Positions 48,219-50,098 of a DNA stretch of 50,098 bases are shown piece after piece (positions within the stretch are counted from its first letter, which is position 1; every line of letters starts with the position of its first letter). Under the pieces are notes generated by a model. It did not search any database, was not told the DNA's origin, and worked only from the letters and a program-made list of their open reading frames with translations. The stretch is from a virus: IMG/VR virus record IMGVR_UViG_3300044756_000004, positions 1-50,098 of that record; one strand, 5' to 3'. Both the position numbers and the translations under genes were made by a program.

Positions 48219-48661
48219 TTGGGCCAACTAGTCTTCACGGGTTGTGGGGGAGACTTAACCGGAGTAGTCGTAGTAGTAGTCGTAGTTTTAAGCTTATCAC
48301 TGAGTTTCTTGTCAGCTTCTGCCTTACGGCGTTCCATGTCTTTCTGATTAGCTTCAGCCTGATGTTGACGAAGAGCCTGAGCTTCCGCTACTTCGTTGGC
48401 AGACGTATCGTAGGACGGAGGAATACCCAACCGGACATTCTTGACGTCTTCATCCTTGACGGTGTTGACGTTATCGTATTTACTATTAGGATAGTTCTTC
48501 TCGATTGCTTTCTTTTCGTCTTCAGTGAAATAAACATCCTTTAGTTTGACGTTCTCACCATTACCATCAGGATACGTGACGTAGATGATCTCGTCAGGGA
48601 TACTGTGGACGGGTTGCGTGATAGCACCGACGGTGACTTCACGATTCTTATAAATAGCCAT
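48215..48661 (-). CDS. First gene of the late operon, 148 aa
   Basis: Start at ATG 48661 (MAIYKNREVTVGAITQPVHS), a conserved-looking beta start; the longer frame would include the promoter leader. Continues with IIYVTYPDGNGENVKLKDVY, then a charged coiled coil (AEAQALRQHQAEANQKDMER) and a Thr8/Pro-rich tail. I recall this N-terminal pattern from phage tail or virion accessory proteins. It is the first product of the strongest promoter seen. Confidence 0.75.
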   Translation of the reverse strand: MAIYKNREVTVGAITQPVHSIPDEIIYVTYPDGNGENVKLKDVYFTEDEKKAIEKNYPNSKYDNVNTVKDEDVKNVRLGIPPSYDTSANEVAEAQALRQHQAEANQKDMERRKAEADKKLSDKLKTTTTTTTTPVKSPPQPVKTSWPK

Positions 48662-48679
48662 TGATTTACTTTCTTGTTT

Positions 48680-48694
48680 GTGGTAATGTACCAC
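48680..48694. promoter_or_regulatory. Palindrome in the late promoter leader
   Basis: GTGGTA-ATG-TACCAC, a perfect 6-bp inverted repeat with a 3-bp centre, placed roughly +10 to +25 from the predicted late start site. This is a typical repressor/operator position or a short 5' stem protecting the transcript. Confidence 0.5.
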
Positions 48695-48711
48695 AGGAAT
48701 TACGAATGCAT

Positions 48712-48740
48712 AGTATAGCAGAAAATGAAAGAAATGTCAA
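48712..48740 (-). promoter_or_regulatory. Late-operon sigma70 promoter
   Basis: Reading leftward: TTGACA (48740-48735), a 17-bp spacer, TATACT (48717-48712). A consensus -35 with a near-consensus -10 makes it the best promoter in the window. It faces the entire late gene block and supports the use of host RNA polymerase. Its -35 box lies 4 bp from the start of the divergent DUF2493 gene. Confidence 0.88.
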
Positions 48741-48743
48741 GAA

Positions 48744-49088
48744 ATGCGTGTTTTAGTATGTGGTGGTCGAGATTACGACGATTGGCCAAGAATGAAAGAA
48801 AAACTAGATGATCTCCATGATAAGAATCATTTCACAGAAGTTATCCACGGTGCTGCACAAGGTGCTGACCGACTCGCAGGAGTCTGGGCTAGATGGAATA
48901 ACATTAAAGAAAGCCCCTATCCAGCAGACTGGAAACAGTATGGAAGTAGAGCAGGGTATGTACGGAATACAGAGATGCTTGAAAAAGGGAAACCAGACAT
49001 GGTTATAGCTTTTAAGGGTGGAAAAGGGACTAATATGATGGTTGAGTTGGCGGAGAAAGCAAACGTACCTACCATTGACTGTAGATAG
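48744..49088 (+). CDS. DUF2493/SLOG-family protein, 114 aa
   Basis: Rossmann-like SLOG domain thought to bind nucleotides or related ligands. Visible family marks: VLVCGGRDYDDW at the start, EVIHGAAQGADRLAGVWA, then YPADWKQYGSRAGYVRNTEM and VIAFKGGKGTNMMVELAEKA. Length fits the family. It is divergent from the late operon and starts the four-gene rightward group at the right edge; in other phages such proteins are early accessory genes. No dedicated promoter was found upstream. Confidence 0.85.
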   Translation: MRVLVCGGRDYDDWPRMKEKLDDLHDKNHFTEVIHGAAQGADRLAGVWARWNNIKESPYPADWKQYGSRAGYVRNTEMLEKGKPDMVIAFKGGKGTNMMVELAEKANVPTIDCR

Positions 49089-49142
49089 GCCCTAGGATTC
49101 AATTAGAAGGTCACTGATGCGTTTAAATGAAAGAAGGCTACC

Positions 49143-49325
49143 ATGGTAGCTCTACCCCCTATTGCTTCACCACAGAGGCTCTCAGAGGCTCAACTCGATG
49201 ATAAGTGGTTTAAGGAATTTGTAGAGTCATATCGGTGCAGGGTATGCAAGATTGATTTAAATTTAGATAACTTTGGTGGGTTAGGTCCTAACCACGGGAT
49301 TTTTTGTAGGAAGTGTTATGAATGA
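49143..49325 (+). CDS. 60-aa zinc-ribbon protein
   Basis: GAAGG precedes the ATG. C32-x2-C35 and C55-x2-C58 form a classic treble-clef/zinc-ribbon pair around a D-N-F-G-G loop. N-terminal 30 residues are helical. Small single-ribbon proteins often bind host enzymes. Overlaps the next gene. Confidence 0.7.
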   Translation: MVALPPIASPQRLSEAQLDDKWFKEFVESYRCRVCKIDLNLDNFGGLGPNHGIFCRKCYE

Positions 49326-49422
49326 TTTAGAAGTGTTTGCAGTGATAATCGTAGTTTGCTTAAGTATATTAGGTTTGGCTAGTTACTTAGGGTTTGTATG
49401 GAAGAATAAAAGATTATGGTAA
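49318..49422 (+). CDS. 34-aa single-pass membrane peptide
   Basis: AGGAAG precedes the ATG, which overlaps the zinc-ribbon gene by 8 nt. Hydrophobic residues 5-27 followed by a basic end (KNKRLW). Typical topology of the micro-proteins in this genome; function unknown. Confidence 0.6.
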   Translation: MNDLEVFAVIIVVCLSILGLASYLGFVWKNKRLW

Positions 49423-49423
49423 G

Positions 49424-49588
49424 ATGGGTTTGTTATACTTGGACAGGGATTTGTATCGTTATGGTGATGTTGTGGTTTCCTTACTAAATTTCTGTGAGAT
49501 ATTTTTGGATTGCACTTCATGCGCGATCAAGGGACCCCCGGCCCCCTATGACCGTGTTTTGCATCGCATACGATTGAATCGGACGTGA
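49424..49588 (+). CDS. 54-aa hypothetical protein running into the right repeat
   Basis: ATG just after the preceding stop, weak ribosome site. The N-terminal 30 residues look protein-like; the last 22 are encoded by the first 70 bases of the repeat. In the left repeat the equivalent frame is altered by substitutions. A real gene here would mark the repeat boundary as not purely non-coding. Confidence 0.4.
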   Translation: MGLLYLDRDLYRYGDVVVSLLNFCEIFLDCTSCAIKGPPAPYDRVLHRIRLNRT

Positions 49589-50098
49589 GAATATTGCCTG
49601 CGAACCAATTGCATACAATAGTATTGCGTAAGATACTTAGCTCGTAAGATATCTTACGGTATACGGTATTACGTACACCATATGTTATAAGTTACAGTAA
49701 TACATACGTTATACATAAGTAATACTTATGGAGCCAGCAACCATAAGATATACTTATGTCTGTATGATATAAGGATACGTTAGTTCGGTAGGCTATTAAG
49801 TAAGAAAGAACATAAGTAGAACTATAGGTATCGTTCTATATATGTTCCATCAGTCTGATTGCTGCACCGCACAACGGCAATAGCCCGTAGGATGGGCAAG
49901 GATAGGCAAGGGATAGGGGTTCAAACGGCAGAGGGTTGGCATGGGTGCGGTCGCATGGCACATAGACAAGCTTCTAATCCAATGGTGCAGCGCGATAGTT
50001 ATGCGTCTGTTGCATACCTCAATCACAGTGTTGCCACAGTTCCTATGTTCTGGACGCATATCTAACCAGTTTCATCACGAAAGCGTGAATGTGACTAA
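49519..50098. repeat. Right copy of diverged 580-bp direct terminal repeat
   Basis: Homologous to 1-580; the final 127 nt are identical to 454-580. The first 453 nt differ at many positions, yet keep the two CATAAG-N5-CTTATG palindromes at 49714-49730 and 49742-49758 with the same 28-bp phasing. It also has a perfect 16-bp palindrome CGTAAGAT/ATCTTACG (49643-49658) missing from the left copy. The hairpin at 358-377 of the left copy is replaced here by a different one, GCCC/GGGC (49883-49897). Confidence 0.9.
49714..49758. promoter_or_regulatory. Pair of 17-bp palindromes (right copy)
   Basis: Same sequences and spacing as at 196-240. Conservation against a diverged background indicates selection on these sites; a third, related palindrome lies 55 bp upstream (49643-49658). 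Confidence 0.55.

Noticed and set aside
1-50098. CRISPR array, insertion sequence, integrase or attachment site
   Set aside because: No regularly spaced direct repeats, transposase, integrase or flanking tRNA duplication was seen.

Overview
This window looks like an essentially complete genome of a strictly lytic, podovirus-type tailed phage. It carries a large terminase, portal, scaffold, major capsid protein, two short-tail tube proteins, internal/ejection proteins and fibres, and no tail sheath or long-tail tape-measure gene. Replication genes are a T7-gp4-like primase-helicase, a family A DNA polymerase, an SSB-like protein, a PD-(D/E)XK exonuclease and an endonuclease VII. I see no integrase, repressor or single-subunit RNA polymerase, so transcription probably uses host RNA polymerase. 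The host is not evident; an alphaproteobacterium is a weak guess.

Layout. Positions 1-788 are ORF-free and start with a 580-bp sequence that recurs, diverged, at the right edge (49519-50098). From 789 to 19551 all genes run rightward. The first 5 kb holds many tiny genes with ATGA/GTGA overlaps. Next come two early proteins with a shared P-K-x-x-M/K-F-E/D-K/R motif, an amidotransferase-like protein and a cyclotransferase-like protein. Then follow primase-helicase, DNA polymerase, SSB, exonuclease and endonuclease VII with small partners. Between SSB and exonuclease lies about 1.5 kb without credible ORFs but packed with hairpins and GNRA loops (about 14452-15926), my best candidate for an undescribed large structured RNA. 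A rho-independent terminator at 19601-19635 separates this arm from the convergent late arm.

The late arm (48661 down to 19656, minus strand) is one tightly overlapping operon. It starts at a near-consensus sigma70 promoter (TTGACA, 17 bp, TATACT; 48712-48740) with a palindrome just downstream. In transcription order it holds accessory virion proteins, a collar protein, a repeat/KTSC protein, terminase, a 30-aa membrane peptide, portal, scaffold, capsid, a decoration-like protein, a leaky terminator, fibres, endolysin and holin candidates, tail tubes A and B, and internal proteins including an 1838-aa giant. Four short rightward genes (48744-49588) fill the space before the right repeat.

The exact identity of the two ends is 127 nt (454-580 against 49972-50098), preceded by about 453 nt of diverged homology. 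This suggests a terminally redundant or circular assembly with two variants of one regulatory region, rather than a clean identical terminal repeat.
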